Origin: Rhodanobacteraceae bacterium
GTDB lineage: Bacteria; Pseudomonadota; Gammaproteobacteria; Xanthomonadales; SZUA-5
Assembly: GCA_016717705.1 (NCBI GenBank)
Contig: JADKFD010000020.1
Location: forward strand, 29,654-93,653
Length of the DNA: 64,000 bases
Reading direction: 5' to 3'
Below are positions 1 through 10,557 of this stretch, piece after piece. How positions within the stretch are numbered: position 1 is the first letter of the stretch; the number at the start of each line of letters is the position of its first letter. Position numbers and translations under genes: made by a program. The notes under the pieces are model-generated. The model was given only the letters and a program-made list of their open reading frames with translations. It did no database searches and was not told the origin of the DNA.

Positions 1-2
1 CG

Positions 3-1220
3 GTGGGCACGGCGCCGGTCGAGCTTCCTGCCCTGCTGCTCGATCACGGCGACGGCATGCCGACCCGCCAATGCAACGGCGGCTCGGAGCCATCGAATAC
101 GCAGCTTGCCGATGGGCGCCTGGCGTTTGCCACCGCGCGCGGCGTTGCCGTGGTCGATGCCGGGCGTCGTCTGGCAGCGAACACGCGACCGCCGCCGGTG
201 CACATCGAAACTGCGGAGATCGATTTTCAGCCGGTTGCCATGCCTGCGGTCGGCCAGCCCTTGGTCCTGGCGCCCGGCCAGCGGCGCCTGGATCTGAGCT
301 ACGTCGGTCTCAGCCTGGTCGATCCCGGTGCCGTGCGCTACCGCTACCAGCTTGAAGGCGAGGATCCGGACTGGATCGATGCCGGCGAGCGGCGCAGCGC
401 GGTCCTGGCCAATCTGGCGCCCGGCGACTACCGGTTTCAGGTGATCGCCAGCAACAACAGTGGCGTCTGGAGTGCCGACGGCGCGTCGCTGGACATCCGG
501 GTGCAACCGCATTGGACGCAGACCTGGTGGTTCCGTACCTTGCTGATTGCCGCCGCGCTGCTCGGCGCGTTGCTGGCGCTACGCTTGCGGCTGCGCGCGC
601 TGGCGCGCCACGCGCAGGAGTTGGCCGCGCTGGTCAAGCAGAAGACCGCGGATCTGGCCACCGAACGCGATCGATTGGTGCAGGCCGGCGAGGAGAAGGG
701 GCGCCTGCTGAACCAACTGGAGGCGCAGTCCGCACAGTTCGAACAGCTGTCGCGGCTGGATGGACTGACCCAGTTGGCCAATCGGCGCGAGTTTGACCGC
801 GTGCTCGCTGCGGCGGCGAACGCGGGCAGGCCGTTGTGCCTGGCGCTCGGCGATGTCGATCACTTCAAGGAGATCAACGATCGCCATTCGCACGTGGTCG
901 GCGACGAGGTGCTGCGCACGCTGGCGTCGATTCTTCGCGCGCACTGCGCCCCGGGCCAGTTGCCGGTGCGCTTTGGTGGCGAGGAGCTGGCACTGATCAT
1001 GCCGGAGTCGAGCCTGTCGGGGGCGTGCGCGCAAGTCGAGGCCATTCGCCAGGCGATCGAGCGCCATCCGTGGGACTCGCTGCGCGCGGGGCTCAAGGTG
1101 ACCATCAGTTTCGGCGTGGCCGACAGCCGCGAGGTGCATGGTGTCGCCGGGCTGCTGGCACTGGCCGATTTGCGCCTGTACCAGTCGAAGGCGGCGGGGC
1201 GCAATCAGGTCAGTCCCTGA
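3..1220 (+). CDS. Membrane diguanylate cyclase, C-terminal part (Y_Y_Y sensor, TM, GGDEF)
   Basis: The reading frame is open at the window edge, so the N-terminus is missing. The visible 405 residues show what looks like a last beta-propeller blade (DGRLAFATARGVAVVD, about 37-52), a Y_Y_Y-type Ig-like domain (about 85-165), one membrane helix (about 176-195), a coiled-coil stretch, and a GGDEF domain with DVDHFKEIND and active-site GGEEL. This order (periplasmic propeller, Y_Y_Y, TM, cytoplasmic output) is that of hybrid one-component sensors of the two-component-regulator-propeller type. The protein should make c-di-GMP in response to a periplasmic cue. The active-site motif is intact. The ligand cannot be inferred. 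It converges with the gene on the minus strand 2 bp downstream. Confidence 0.88.
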   Translation: MGTAPVELPALLLDHGDGMPTRQCNGGSEPSNTQLADGRLAFATARGVAVVDAGRRLAANTRPPPVHIETAEIDFQPVAMPAVGQPLVLAPGQRRLDLSYVGLSLVDPGAVRYRYQLEGEDPDWIDAGERRSAVLANLAPGDYRFQVIASNNSGVWSADGASLDIRVQPHWTQTWWFRTLLIAAALLGALLALRLRLRALARHAQELAALVKQKTADLATERDRLVQAGEEKGRLLNQLEAQSAQFEQLSRLDGLTQLANRREFDRVLAAAANAGRPLCLALGDVDHFKEINDRHSHVVGDEVLRTLASILRAHCAPGQLPVRFGGEELALIMPESSLSGACAQVEAIRQAIERHPWDSLRAGLKVTISFGVADSREVHGVAGLLALADLRLYQSKAAGRNQVSP

Positions 1221-1221
1221 G

Positions 1222-1983
1222 CTAGTCGTAGACCGGGTACACCGCCACGATCGGGCAGGCGCGCTGCAGGGCGGCGCGGAAGCGGTACTGCTCGCCGGTG
1301 AACTCGGCGTCGCGGATGATCGGCCGTGAGGCACCGTCGTCGAACAGCAGCGCCTCGTCGCCGGCGTTGCCGCAGATCAGATCGAGCCCCACGCCTGAGC
1401 GCATGGTCAGATTCGGCTGGAAGGCGATCTGCGGGCAACTGCCGCCCAATTCGACGCGATAGGCGCCATATCCACCGGAGCGGAATTTCGAGGTCTGCAC
1501 CAGGATGCCGTCATCGTCCGCTGCCCAGGAGCGCATCTGGCTGGGGCGGAAGCAATAATCGTAGGAGCCCCAGAATCCGCGCTTCGCCGAGCGTTTGCCG
1601 TGTACTTCGACGGCAGCCATGGTCTCGCCACCATTGGCTTGGTCCGCAGCCCGCGCGAGCTGCGAGTAGTCCCGGGTTTCGATCGGCGTCACTTTCTGGA
1701 TCGGGCACAGTTGACTCGCGGTCTGGACAAACTCGCGCCCCAGGCCGCAGACCCAGCCCTCGGCCGCCAGCAAGGAGGCCGTTCCAGCCGCCATGTCCGG
1801 GCAGGCGTTTGCGACTTCGAGCTGAAAGCGCAATTCCCCGCTGGCGACGATCAGCGTGGTTGGGTTCAACTGGCGCATCTGGGTCACGATCCGCGCGTCG
1901 AGGCAGTTAGGCGCTGGTGCTGGCGAGCGCTCGGCGGTGGTGGGAGCGGCGATCAGCAGCAGCGGCAGCAGGGCCTGCAACAT
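1222..1983 (-). CDS. Hypothetical secreted protein, Cys-rich
   Basis: The family is not recognised. The chosen ATG at 1983 follows a good ribosome site (GGAGGATTCCC) and opens a signal peptide (MLQALLPLLLIAAPTTA); a longer frame starting at 2028 would put 15 unlikely residues before it. The mature part is about 235 residues with at least seven cysteines spread along it (NCLDA, NACPDM, WVCGL, QLCPI, YDYCF, GSCPQ, DLICG, RACPI), suggesting several disulfides in the periplasm. The pattern of short beta-like segments repeated around Cys-Pro pairs hints at two or three copies of one small domain. It stands alone between convergent and divergent neighbours. Confidence 0.6.
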   Translation of the reverse strand: MLQALLPLLLIAAPTTAERSPAPAPNCLDARIVTQMRQLNPTTLIVASGELRFQLEVANACPDMAAGTASLLAAEGWVCGLGREFVQTASQLCPIQKVTPIETRDYSQLARAADQANGGETMAAVEVHGKRSAKRGFWGSYDYCFRPSQMRSWAADDDGILVQTSKFRSGGYGAYRVELGGSCPQIAFQPNLTMRSGVGLDLICGNAGDEALLFDDGASRPIIRDAEFTGEQYRFRAALQRACPIVAVYPVYD

Positions 1984-2194
1984 GGGAATCCTCCGGTCGT
2001 TCGTCGACACGACGTTACAATTGTGCAACGAAAATTAGGCTGAACGGAGGTCAAAGAATACGCCCAAAGGTCATGGCTGCCGGGTCGCTGAATCATGACG
2101 TCGACCTCGCCTCGCCAGAGCGCAGGTTCGCCCGTGATGTCACCAGTTGTAACCGATCGGTTTATGCTGATCATCCGCATCGCTGGAGCACGCA

Positions 2195-2629
2195 ATGAGC
2201 GTCGATATCGCCGAACGTGGTCGTTCCTGGTTTGTCGAAATGTGGGGCAAGCGCAATCGCGCACTGGTGACCGAATGGATGGATCCGGATGTCGTGGGTT
2301 GGTCTGCCGGCCAGAAAATCGTCGGACGCGAGGCCTGGTTGCAGGGGGTGTACGAGCCCTTCATCGCGGCTTTTCCCGACCTGCAGCTGGAGGTCGTCGG
2401 CAGCGTGACCGAGGGTGATCAGGTGGTGATCCGCTGGCGCTTCGTCGGCACTCACGCCGGCGATGCGCTTGGCGTTCCGGCCTGCGGCTTGCGCCTGGGG
2501 CTGGACGGCATCACCTGGTTCCGCTTCCGCGACGGGCGCATCGTCGAGGGCCAGGACGCCTTCGATTCCAGCGGGCTGATGCAGACGCTGCAGAGCCGGC
2601 AGGCGCAGGGTGGGGTTTCGCTGTTGTAG
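2195..2629 (+). CDS. SnoaL-like / ester cyclase family protein (NTF2 fold)
   Basis: This 144-residue protein has the length and pattern of SnoaL-like polyketide-cyclase relatives: an N-terminal helix with WFVEMWGKRN, the Asp-Pro-Asp step (WMDPDVVGW), FPDLQLEVVGSVTEGDQVVIRW and a C-terminal strand with FRFRDGRIVEGQDAFD. Members fold as an alpha+beta cone; most chromosomal ones have no known substrate. The ATG has only a weak upstream ribosome site. The TAG stop is the first TAG of a TTGTAGGAGCG palindromic repeat, so the repeat supplies the stop codon. No operon partner is visible. Confidence 0.75.
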   Translation: MSVDIAERGRSWFVEMWGKRNRALVTEWMDPDVVGWSAGQKIVGREAWLQGVYEPFIAAFPDLQLEVVGSVTEGDQVVIRWRFVGTHAGDALGVPACGLRLGLDGITWFRFRDGRIVEGQDAFDSSGLMQTLQSRQAQGGVSLL

Positions 2630-2777
2630 GAGCGACGCGTGCGTCGCGAACAGCATCGCGCGCGAGCGCGCTCCTACAATCTTGCCGCAATCCCACGCAG
2701 GATTTGTAGGAGCGCGCTTGCGCGCGATGATGGTTGCTCCTGCACCCGGATCCCCTCGCGCGCTAGCGCGCGAGGGG
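2626..2777 (+). repeat. TAGGAGCG palindromic repeats (family A) and a perfect 26-bp palindrome
   Basis: Two inverted-repeat units of the type TTGTAGGAGCGNNGC...GCGCGCTCCTACAA lie at about 2626-2680 and 2705-2730, followed at 2752-2777 by a perfect 26-bp palindrome made of CCCCTCGCGCGCT and its complement. The same family occurs near 5607-5686, 28921-28950 and 45825-45865. The array fills the interval between the SnoaL-like gene and the gyrA promoter. Confidence 0.85.
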
Positions 2778-2780
2778 GCG

Positions 2781-2789
2781 TGTTAGAAT
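2781..2789 (+). promoter_or_regulatory. Probable extended -10 promoter of gyrA
   Basis: TGT followed by TAGAAT reads as an extended -10 element (TGnTAnAAT). No good -35 is present: the -35 position is occupied by the end of the 26-bp palindrome at 2752-2777. Transcription would start near 2796, giving a gyrA leader of about 90 nt. A ribosome site (GGAGTG) precedes the ATG at 2885. Confidence 0.5.
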
Positions 2790-2884
2790 CGCCGGCTTGC
2801 CAAAGCGGCTCCTGCGCACGGCTGACTTGAGGTCGGTGGTCGCGGACAGGACAGGCAAACGCCGCTCATCACCGGAGTGTATCC

Positions 2885-5472
<2,588 letters not shown>

Positions 5473-5483
<11 letters not shown>

Positions 5484-7191
5484 CGCCCATCGCGTAGGTT
5501 GGGCACAGCTCCACCGTGCCCAACACCGGCGGACGACATCGTTGGGCAGGGTGGAGCTCTGCCCAACCTACGCGCTGACCTGCTGCGCTCCCACAGTGCC
5601 GCAACTTGTAGGAGCGACGTTTACGTCGCGACAACGAACGCCCCGTGGCGCCGGTCGCGACGTGCACGTCGCTCCTACAACGGGGTTTGACTCGCTTGCG
5701 CGGTGCGGCCTTGGCCTTGGGCTTGGCAACCACCGGAGCGGGTGCCGCCGCCTTGCGCGCCCGTGCCTTGCGCACCGGTGCCGGCTTCTTCGATTCGCCG
5801 AGCAACAGTACTTCCAGTTCTTCCAGCGCCTTGCCGGTGTAGGTGGCGATGCGCTGCATGTGCGGCAGGGTGTCGCGGCAACCCGTGAAGCCGAAAGCCA
5901 GCCAGCCGGCGTAACTCTGGCAGGTGATGTTGAGCGCCTGGCCATGGGTCACCAGGGACACCGGGTAGGCTGCTTCCAGTCGCGCGCCGCGGTAGTACAG
6001 CGGCTTGTCCGGGCCGGGCACGTTGGAAATGGTGATGTTGAACATCGGCCGCGTGCGCCCACCGACGCCGCTCAGCAGCGACAGCATGTACGGCGCCATC
6101 AGCAGCATCGTGTACTGCGTCATCGCGCGCTTGGGCAGGCTCTGCACGTGCGCCTTGGCGCGTTTGGTCGACGCCGTGATCGCCTCCAGTCGCTCGATCG
6201 GGTCGTCGATGTCGGTGCCCAGCGTGGAGATGATGAAGGTGATCGCGTTGCCGGTGCCTTCGTCGTCCTTGGGCCTGACCGACACCGGGATACCCGCGGT
6301 CAGGGGCTTGTCGGGCAGTTCGCCGATCTCGACCAGGAAGCGCCGCAGCGCGCCGCCGCACAGCGCCAGCACCACATCGTTCAAGGTCGAGCCGGAGGCG
6401 TCGGCGAGTGCCTTCAGCCGCGCCAGTTCATAGCGCTGGGTGGCGAAGCGGCGCTGGCCGTGGATGCGTCCGTTGATGATCGAGATCGGCGTGTCGAACG
6501 GGACCTGAAGGGTTTCTTCCTTGTTGCGCAGCGCGCCGATCATCGAGCCGAAGGCGCGGGCGATATCGGGCAGCGATCCCACCTGGCCCTTGACCATCTC
6601 GACCACGCTGCCGATGACCTCGGCGGTGGTCGGCGCCGGTTTGCGCGAGCGTCGCGGTTTGGCGGCTGTCGTTCCCGCCGCCCAGAATGGCAACAGCTTG
6701 CGGCTGGCCTTTTCGTCCGGGCTCATGGCTTTTTCCAGCAGCTTGATGCCGCCGATGCCATCGATCAGCGAGTGGTGCATCTTCACGTAGAGCGCGAACT
6801 GGTTGTCGGCCAGGCCCTCGATCAGCGAGCACTCCCAGGGCGGACGGGTCAAGTCCAGCGGCTGGCTGTGCAGGCGCGCGATCAACTGGCCGAGTTCGCG
6901 TTCGCCGCCCGGCTTGGGCAGCGCCGAATGGCGCACGTGGTGCTCCAGATCGATCTCGGTTTCCTCTTCCCACACCGGCATCAGGCCCTTCAGGCTCGGC
7001 GCCCGCAGGCGCTGGTTCCACGGCGGCGAGAACTTGCGCGTGTGGCGAAACTCCATCATCAGCTTGCGCAGGAAATCGGGCGGCGCGTCCGCCGGCAGCG
7101 AGAAGCGCAGCAGCCCGCCAACGTGCATCGGCGTGTCGCGCGACTCGACCATCAGCCACGAGGCGTCGAGCGGATTCAAGGTCTTGGTCAT
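5473..7191 (-). CDS. WS/DGAT-type O-acyltransferase (wax ester synthase / diacylglycerol acyltransferase)
   Basis: The catalytic motif HHSLIDG (in KMHHSLIDGIGG, about residues 139-150) is that of bacterial wax ester synthase/acyl-CoA:diacylglycerol acyltransferases, which pass an acyl group from acyl-CoA to a long alcohol or diacylglycerol for storage lipid. The start MTKTLNPLDASWLMVES matches the family's usual N-terminus (PLDxxFL type), and NITISNVPGP is the conserved C-terminal-domain motif. The normal protein seems to end near residue 500, after a Lys/Ala/Pro-rich stretch. The last 70 or so residues are translated from palindromic repeats C and A and are not expected to be part of the fold. 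The gene converges on gyrA. Confidence 0.88.
5491..5686. repeat. Two inverted-repeat elements (families C and A)
   Basis: Positions 5491-5576 form a long stem: GCGTAGGTTGGGCACAGCTC at the left is answered by a near-complement ending in GCCCAACCTACGC at the right. Positions 5607-5686 hold a family A element, TTGTAGGAGCGACGT... answered by ...ACGTCGCTCCTACAA. Both lie inside the open 3' end of the leftward acyltransferase gene and just after the restored gyrA stop. They may act as convergent transcript ends. Confidence 0.85.
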
Positions 7192-7217
7192 GGCGTTGTC
7201 CGGATCGATTGCATGTT

Positions 7218-7847
7218 TCAGCGCGTGGCCGTCTCACTGCCCTCGGCAGTTCCCGGGTAACGCCAGATCCCGTTGAGGCTGCCGTCCTTGCCCACTCGAT
7301 AGAGCACCACGCCGCACGCGCCCTTGCCCCAGGCTACTGCGGCGTAGCCATCCTTCTCGATACCGAAGCCCTCGGCGTTGCTGCCGGTGCGCCAGGAGAA
7401 GCGCAGCACGCCGTCGGTCTTGGCGACGCTCAGGCCACCCTTGTACGGCTTGCCATCGGGATTGCTGCCGTTGACCACGTAGTCTCCCGCCAGGCCCTTG
7501 GTGGTACCGACGCCGGGCGTCGCCGTTTCCTTGCCGACCACGCCGCCCTGGGGGCCGGTCCATTGGCCATCGAGCCCGCCTTCGGCACTGATCCGGTAAC
7601 CGGCAACCGCGCAGCCTTCGCCGACCGCGACCGCCAGCGCGTCGCCGACCACAAGGCCAACACCGGTCGATATGCCGCCCGAGTTCCAGGTCAAGCCATA
7701 GGCCGCGCCGGCCTTGGCGATCACCAGCGTGCCCTGATAACCCTTGCCGTCCGGGTTGCCGCCTTTGACCGTGTAGTTCCCGGCGAGGTCCGCGGCGAAG
7801 ATCGAAGTTGAAGTCAACGCTGCCAACAGGGTAGCGATAAGGCGCAT
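7218..7847 (-). CDS. Hypothetical secreted protein with two tandem copies of a ~90-residue domain
   Basis: The ATG at 7847 has a GGAG ribosome site and a signal peptide (MRLIATLLAALTSTSIFA); starting further upstream would overlap the neighbouring gene. The mature protein contains two related halves: LAGNYTVKGGNPDGKGYQG... and LAGDYVVNGSNPDGKPYKG..., each followed by a strand-rich segment with GxGxxxGxxxAVAxGxGCxV. It looks like an internal duplication of a small beta domain with one cysteine per copy. I do not recognise a named family, though similar proteins seem common in related bacteria. It sits 43 bp downstream of the membrane protein gene on the same strand. Confidence 0.6.
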   Translation of the reverse strand: MRLIATLLAALTSTSIFAADLAGNYTVKGGNPDGKGYQGTLVIAKAGAAYGLTWNSGGISTGVGLVVGDALAVAVGEGCAVAGYRISAEGGLDGQWTGPQGGVVGKETATPGVGTTKGLAGDYVVNGSNPDGKPYKGGLSVAKTDGVLRFSWRTGSNAEGFGIEKDGYAAVAWGKGACGVVLYRVGKDGSLNGIWRYPGTAEGSETATR

Positions 7848-7890
7848 GGCGTGCTCCGCAAATGGATTGGGGCAAGCATCCGGCAGCGGG

Positions 7891-8322
7891 TCAGCGGAGT
7901 CCAGCGGCAGCACGTGGCGTAGCGTGCTGTTCCGGCAAGGTCAGGGTGGCCAGCGGCGGGCGTCCGGCACGCAACAGACGGTGGTGGCGACGCGGCCAGC
8001 GCGCGTTGCCGAGCACTTCGATGTCGCGCCATGGAATACGCAATGCCGGGTGTCCGATTCGGAACGGTGCTGATACGTCGAGATACAGGTACTGATCAGT
8101 GGTGGCGATCTTGAGGACGTGGTTGTAGCCGACCCAGCCGATCATGCCGCTGATGCCGGCAATCGCCGACGCCGGAATCGGGCGCGGATGGGCGTAACGC
8201 GAAGCCAGCGCGCGCCAGCCTCCGGTCAGCGCGAGAATCCACATGACGCCGAACCAGATCGTGGCGAAGGCGATCGGGAACAGCACGACGATCATCACGG
8301 TCAGCAGGATCGATTCGTCCAT
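7891..8322 (-). CDS. Hypothetical membrane protein with two N-terminal helices
   Basis: This 143-residue protein has a first membrane helix (about 6-30, MIVVLFPIAFATIWFGVMWILAL in part) and a possible second one around residues 50-65 (ASAIAGISGMIGWVG), then a soluble part. The soluble part contains YLYLDVSAPFRIGHPALRIPW and a following IEVLG, reminiscent of bacterial PH-like segments that read 'I P W x D I' in membrane-anchored proteins. No function can be given. It probably forms a short transcript with the duplicated-domain secreted protein downstream. A palindromic repeat lies just upstream. Confidence 0.55.
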   Translation of the reverse strand: MDESILLTVMIVVLFPIAFATIWFGVMWILALTGGWRALASRYAHPRPIPASAIAGISGMIGWVGYNHVLKIATTDQYLYLDVSAPFRIGHPALRIPWRDIEVLGNARWPRRHHRLLRAGRPPLATLTLPEQHATPRAAAGLR

Positions 8323-8340
8323 CGGTGCGGCGTCCGTAGT

Positions 8341-8462
8341 CTGTAGGGCGGATCCGCCGCAGGCGAATCCGCCGATAAGATGTGCGGCGAGTCCGCCGAC
8401 AAGCTATGCGGCGAGCCCGACGGCGGATTCCCGGCCTTTGGCCGGGTATCCGCCCTACCGTG
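8341..8462. repeat. GTAGGGCGGAT inverted repeat (family D)
   Basis: TGTAGGGCGGATCCGCC at the left is answered by TATCCGCCCTAC at the right; between them lie three partial copies of GCGGCGA(A/G)TCCGCCG. The element fills the gap between the membrane protein gene and the acyl-CoA dehydrogenase gene. Confidence 0.8.
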
Positions 8463-8477
8463 CAATGCCGATCAACC

Positions 8478-10250
8478 TCAGATCACATCCCACGGATAGG
8501 CGCCGCTCTCCAGCATGAAGCCGGCCAGGGCATCGCGCTCGTCGTCCTCGTTGCGCCCCATCGAGCGCACGTTGCGGGCCATGCGCCGCTTGGCCTGCTG
8601 GGCGAAGATCGCGGCGATGGTCACCGCCTGCTGGCCGTTCTTCGGGTCCGACTTGCTCAAGCTGTCGGCGCGCGCCAGGGTGCACAGACCAACGAACAAA
8701 TCGATGGTCAGGTCGGCCACGCGCTTGAGCTGGTATTGCTCGTCGGCGATCTTCTTGCCGTGCATGCGCAGCAGCGCGTCGCCCGCCTTGGACAATTCGA
8801 CGACGTACTTCTCGTAAACCAGCGCGGCCACTTTCAGGCGCGGATCGAGCTTGGACAGGATCTTGTCGTTGCCAAAGCCGGTGCTCTGCCGCAGCCGCTT
8901 GCCGGCGTAGCCCGAGAGCACGCCGAAACCCTTGATCGGGTTGTTGAAGATGGCGCCGACGGCGTTCTTCAGTTCGCCCAGCGAGGAGCCGACGTCCTTC
9001 AGGCCCGACAGCGCGATGTACAGGCGCAGGATCTCGTTGGTGCCCTCGAAGATCGACAGGATGCGGCTGTCGCGCGCGACCTGCTCGTAGGGGAATTCCT
9101 TCATGAAGCCGTTGCCGGCGGCGATCTGCAGCGCCTCGTAGGCGCAGCGCTGGATGGCTTCCGACGCGAAGACCTTGCTGATTGCCGCTTCCAGCGAATA
9201 GTCGTCGCAACCGGAGTCGATGTAATGCGCAACCATCCACACCGCGCTTTCGGCGGCGAAGCAGTCGATCGACATCTGCGCGATCTTCTCGCGCACCAAG
9301 CCGTATTCGGCGATTGGCTTGCCGAACTGCTTGCGATCCTTGGCCTGCGCCGTGGCCAGCTGGATCAGCGTCTTCATGCCGCCGACAGCGCCGCCGCCAA
9401 GGCCGGTGCGGCCGTTGTTCAAGATGCCCATCGCGACCTTGAAGCCCTTGCCCTCGCCGCCGAGCACATTCTCGGCCGGCACGATGACGTCCTGGAAGGC
9501 GACGGTGGTGGTCGACGAGGCGCGGATGCCCATCTTGTCCTCATGCGGACCGTGGCTGACGCCCGGCCACGCCGCTTCGACGATGAAGGCGGTCATCTTG
9601 CCTTCCGGCGAATCGGTCTTGGCGAACACCGTGTAGAGCTGGGCGATGCCGCCGTTGGTGATCCAGATCTTCTCGCCGTTAAGGATCCAGCTGCCGTCGG
9701 GCTGCTTGCGCGCGGAGGTGCGGATGGAGGCCGCATCCGAGCCCGCACCCGATTCCGTCAGGCAGAACGCCGCGATCATCTCGCCGGAGGCCAGTTTGGG
9801 CAGATAGCGCGCCTTCTGCTCGTCGTTGCCGGACAGCAAGATGCCCTTCATGCCGATCGACGAGTGCGCGCCGATGGTCAGCGATACCGAGCTGTCGTGG
9901 CGGCTGGTCTGCGACAGCACGCGCGCATAGCCGGCGTTGGAGAGGCCGAGCCCGCCATGTTCCTCGGGAATGATCAGCCCGAAAAGGCCCATGTCGCGCA
10001 AGGACTGGATGAACTCGGCCGGCTGATGCGCTTCCTTGTCCCACTTCTTGAGGTCCGCATGCTGCGGCGCCAGGAAGTCGTCGATGGAGTCGGTCATCAT
10101 CCCCAGCAGTTCGCGATCACGCTCGCACATGGTCGGGTAGGGGAACAGGTTCTCTTCGAGAATCTCGCCGAAAAACAAGTTCTTGGCGGCGCTCTGGTCG
10201 GTGCGCAGGGTGGCTTCGACAGGCGTTGCACGCTCGCTGGTTTCGCTCAT
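8478..10250 (-). CDS. Acyl-CoA dehydrogenase, long-chain (VLCAD-like)
   Basis: FAD enzyme of fatty acid beta-oxidation that introduces the first double bond. Family signatures are visible: FCLTESGAGSDAASIRT (FAD/substrate binding, about 148-164), WITNGG, and the C-terminal FEGTNEILRLYIAL (about 435-450). At 590 residues it is longer than short and medium-chain enzymes (about 380-400). The extra ~150-residue C-terminal domain after LRLYIALSGLKDVG is typical of the very-long-chain/ACAD9-like group. The probable catalytic Glu lies in the FEGTNEI region or its neighbourhood, by analogy. It is a single gene with a repeat array upstream. Confidence 0.9.
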   Translation of the reverse strand: MSETSERATPVEATLRTDQSAAKNLFFGEILEENLFPYPTMCERDRELLGMMTDSIDDFLAPQHADLKKWDKEAHQPAEFIQSLRDMGLFGLIIPEEHGGLGLSNAGYARVLSQTSRHDSSVSLTIGAHSSIGMKGILLSGNDEQKARYLPKLASGEMIAAFCLTESGAGSDAASIRTSARKQPDGSWILNGEKIWITNGGIAQLYTVFAKTDSPEGKMTAFIVEAAWPGVSHGPHEDKMGIRASSTTTVAFQDVIVPAENVLGGEGKGFKVAMGILNNGRTGLGGGAVGGMKTLIQLATAQAKDRKQFGKPIAEYGLVREKIAQMSIDCFAAESAVWMVAHYIDSGCDDYSLEAAISKVFASEAIQRCAYEALQIAAGNGFMKEFPYEQVARDSRILSIFEGTNEILRLYIALSGLKDVGSSLGELKNAVGAIFNNPIKGFGVLSGYAGKRLRQSTGFGNDKILSKLDPRLKVAALVYEKYVVELSKAGDALLRMHGKKIADEQYQLKRVADLTIDLFVGLCTLARADSLSKSDPKNGQQAVTIAAIFAQQAKRRMARNVRSMGRNEDDERDALAGFMLESGAYPWDVI

Positions 10251-10557
10251 GGCAGGCTCCCTCTCTAGCCTCTGTGGATTCCCCGAGTGTCAACCGGATT
10301 GAGCGAGCGAGCAAGCCTCCGCGGTCATGGTGGGGAGAGCATTTGCTCAGCGGATGCCACGCCAGACGCGCCTTGGTAGGCCGGTGTATCGCGTAGCGAT
10401 TCACCGGCTGGGCCTCGTGGCAAGCACCCGGTGAACGCGCTGACGCGCGTACATCGGGCTACCGGGCTTTGGTAGGCCGTTGTATCGCGCAGCGATTCAG
10501 CGGCGGGGCTTGCGGCAAGCACCCGGTGAACGCGCTGACGCGCGTACATCGGGCTAC
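10251..10557. repeat. Tandem ~96-bp repeat (family E) in the gap upstream of the acyl-CoA dehydrogenase
   Basis: The first 120 bp hold nothing I recognise beyond the dehydrogenase upstream region. From 10373 two copies of a ~96-bp unit follow in tandem (10373-10462 and 10469-10557). Each starts GGTAGGCCG(G/T)TGTATCGCG, has GCAAGCACCCGGTGAACGCG in the middle and ends in GTACATCGGGCTAC. Related sequence recurs near 42366-42531 in other orientations. The outer end supplies the stop codon of roxA. Confidence 0.85.
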
